Origin: Sipunculus nudus
Lineage: Eukaryota > Annelida > Sipuncula > Golfingiida > Sipunculidae
Reading direction: 5' to 3'
Assembly: GCA_026874595.1 (NCBI GenBank)
Contig: CM049318.1
Coordinates: 2,047,741 to 2,111,740, forward strand
Length of the DNA stretch: 64,000 nucleotides
Below, piece after piece: positions 62,263-64,000 of the stretch; position 1 is the first letter of the stretch; each line of letters opens with the position of its first letter. A program made the position numbers and the translations under genes. The notes beneath the pieces are model-generated. The model was not told the origin of the DNA. It was given only the letters and a program-made list of their open reading frames with translations, and made no database searches.

Positions 62263-63069
62263 CGTAATTACTTATTGAAAGTGACAAAACTTTTATTCAG
62301 AAACCTGATTTCACTTTGATACCGATATTTTATCCAGATATCAGTATTTCTTTATCCTGCTGCACCGTACCTGATATGAATTTCCCCATTTTTTTAGGCA
62401 TTGAACGCCATCAATGAATCTAAAATCGGTCTACCACGTTAATTAATGATAACTGACGGAGCCACTGAGTTTTTATGCATTTTAATTTCCGAAACACTAG
62501 GTGATAGTGAACAAAAAGTAGATTTGACATATGTATTTTTATGTATTTGTCATACAACATGGGAACATCTATCCTCGTAGTAGGTTTCAGGGTGTGTTGA
62601 CTGTATTCTTTATTAGATTCTGTATGAGAACACCAGCAGCTCCCTGCTCTGTCTGCCCTCACAGATCACCAGCTAATTCCCTGTAGGTCCCAGCTATCAG
62701 ACACCTAACCTTTAAATATGCAACAAGCTGTCACAGTTGCTGATCAGACAAATGTTCTTTATGGGGTACCTCTACCTAATTAACAATTCCTAAAGACGTC
62801 TGAACTTATAACCCCGTTGTAAATAGGTCATACCATCTGCCCGAGTGTGTTTATCTGAGCTTATTTATGTGTTTCACTCAGGACACAGGCTCGTGGGGTA
62901 GAATGAACTGAGCTTTTAATGATAACGTCGTTGTTATACTCAGGTGATCAGTTCCATCTGCAACGGTACGCCTTGAGCTGAAGAGTGGCAAACCCAGCTT
63001 TCTCGTGACCAAACACAGGGGATAAGCGTATACCAACCCAAACCTTATAGGGTAACGGGATAAAGTAGA
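62263..63069. other. Intergenic DNA, no gene seen
   Basis: Moderate GC with short frames only; nothing is recognised between the minisatellite and the satellite array. Confidence 0.4.
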
Positions 63070-64000
63070 AAACTGCATTCTAAGGGATGCAACCCTCCGC
63101 CCATCTGGGGGTCCATAATGTGGGTTGCTCCTAAAACCATGTTTACATGATAAACTAGAAATCTACATTCAAAGCGATGAAAGCCTCCGTCTTGAGGGGG
63201 GGGGGGGGGTACCTATTGTGGGATGCTCCTAAAACCATGTTTACATGATAAACTAGAAATCTACATTTAAAGCGATGCAAGCCTCCGCCTTGATGGGGGG
63301 GGGGGTACCTATTGTGGGATGCTCCTAAAACCATGTTTACATGATAAACTAGAAATCTACATTTAAAGCGATGCTAGCCTCCGTCTTGAGGGGGGGGGGG
63401 GTACCTATTGTGGGATGCTCCTAAAACCATGTTTACATGATAAACTAGAAATCTACATTTAAAGCGATGCAAGCCTCCGTCTTGAGGGGGGGGGGGGTAC
63501 CTATTGTGGGATGCTCCTAAAACCATGTTTACATGATAAACTAGAAATCTACATTTAAAGCGATGCAAGCCTCCGCCTTGGGGGGGGGGGGGTACCTATT
63601 GTGGGATGCTCCTAAAACCATGTTTACATGATAAACTAGAAATCTACATTTAAAGCGATGCAAGCCTCCGTCTTGAGGGGGGGGGGGGTACCTATTGTGG
63701 GATGCTTCTAAAACCATGTTTACATGATAAACTAGAAATCTACATTTAAAGCGATGCAAGCCTCCGTCTTGAGGGGGGGGGGGTACCTATTGTGGGATGC
63801 TCCTAAAACCATGTTTACATGATAAACTAGAAATCTACATTTAAAGCGATGCAAGCCTCCGCCTTGAGGGGGGGGGTACCTATTGTGGGATGCTCCTAAA
63901 ACCATGTTTACATGATAAACTAGAAATCTACATTTAAAGCGATGCAAGCCTCCGTCTTGAGGGGGGGGGGGGTACCTATTGTGGGATGCTCCTAAAACCA
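63070..64000. repeat. 96-bp satellite array with G runs, continues past window
   Basis: ACCTATTGTGGGATGCTCCT recurs at 63211, 63307, 63403, 63499, 63594, 63690, 63785, 63878 and 63974, periods of 93-96 bp. One diverged unit precedes it (about 63085-63180). Units are nearly identical except for a G run of about 7-14 bases just before GGTACC, which accounts for the length differences. Antisense open frames with a 32-residue repeat are by-products of the period. Confidence 0.95.

Noticed and set aside
63374-63947. Antisense repeated 32-residue frames as a repeat protein
   Set aside because: They follow the 96-bp satellite, and the variable G runs shift the frame between units.

Overview
The window looks like nuclear DNA of an animal, most likely a lophotrochozoan and probably a bivalve mollusc. 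It is AT-rich, has large introns with GT/AG borders, contains no operons, and is crowded with dispersed repeats, microsatellites and cut-and-paste elements. The organism call is an inference from gene structure and repeat style; I could not search a database.

Two host genes are supported. (1) A plus-strand multi-exon gene covers about 5.4-44.6 kb, with its 5' end before the window. Six exons are recognised: 5384-5560, 20825-21457, 37097-37234, 37658-37750, 42965-43059 and 44394-44558. Reading phase is kept across all five introns. The product has a Ser/Thr-rich extracellular stalk, one transmembrane helix, a basic stop-transfer segment and a C-terminal death-fold domain, which suggests a TNF-receptor-like or other death-domain receptor. 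(2) A minus-strand intronless class A GPCR of 336 residues lies at 55830-56840.

Most of the rest is mobile DNA. The introns of the death-domain gene carry at least four related families of non-coding element, here named A, B, C and D. They share one plan: insertion in a T run, a 5' terminal sequence (a hairpin in A and C), an internal core with the 12-bp palindrome GGTGGCGCCACC, a 3' copy of the 5' end in inverted orientation, a short terminal hairpin, and an end in CTAG or CTTG followed by TTTT. This matches the layout of Helitron/Helentron-associated elements (HINE, DINE-1 and bivalve pearl types). They are nested in one another: C contains B which contains A (15.0-20.0 kb), B contains C (23.2-36.9 kb), and D contains C which contains A (38.3-42.7 kb). 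Two filled/empty site pairs inside the window define element borders.

Other mobile DNA includes a decayed Ty3/Gypsy element (29.1-35.8 kb), two probable solo LTRs (14.0-14.6 kb and 35.9-36.6 kb), a dead Tc1-like transposon sitting in a TA microsatellite (51.8-53.4 kb), a pogo-like MITE (47.6-48.2 kb), a foldback MITE (4.5 kb), and two tRNA-derived SINE-like pieces. The right end holds a 48-bp minisatellite (62.1 kb) and a 96-bp satellite with long G runs that leaves the window (63.1-64.0 kb).
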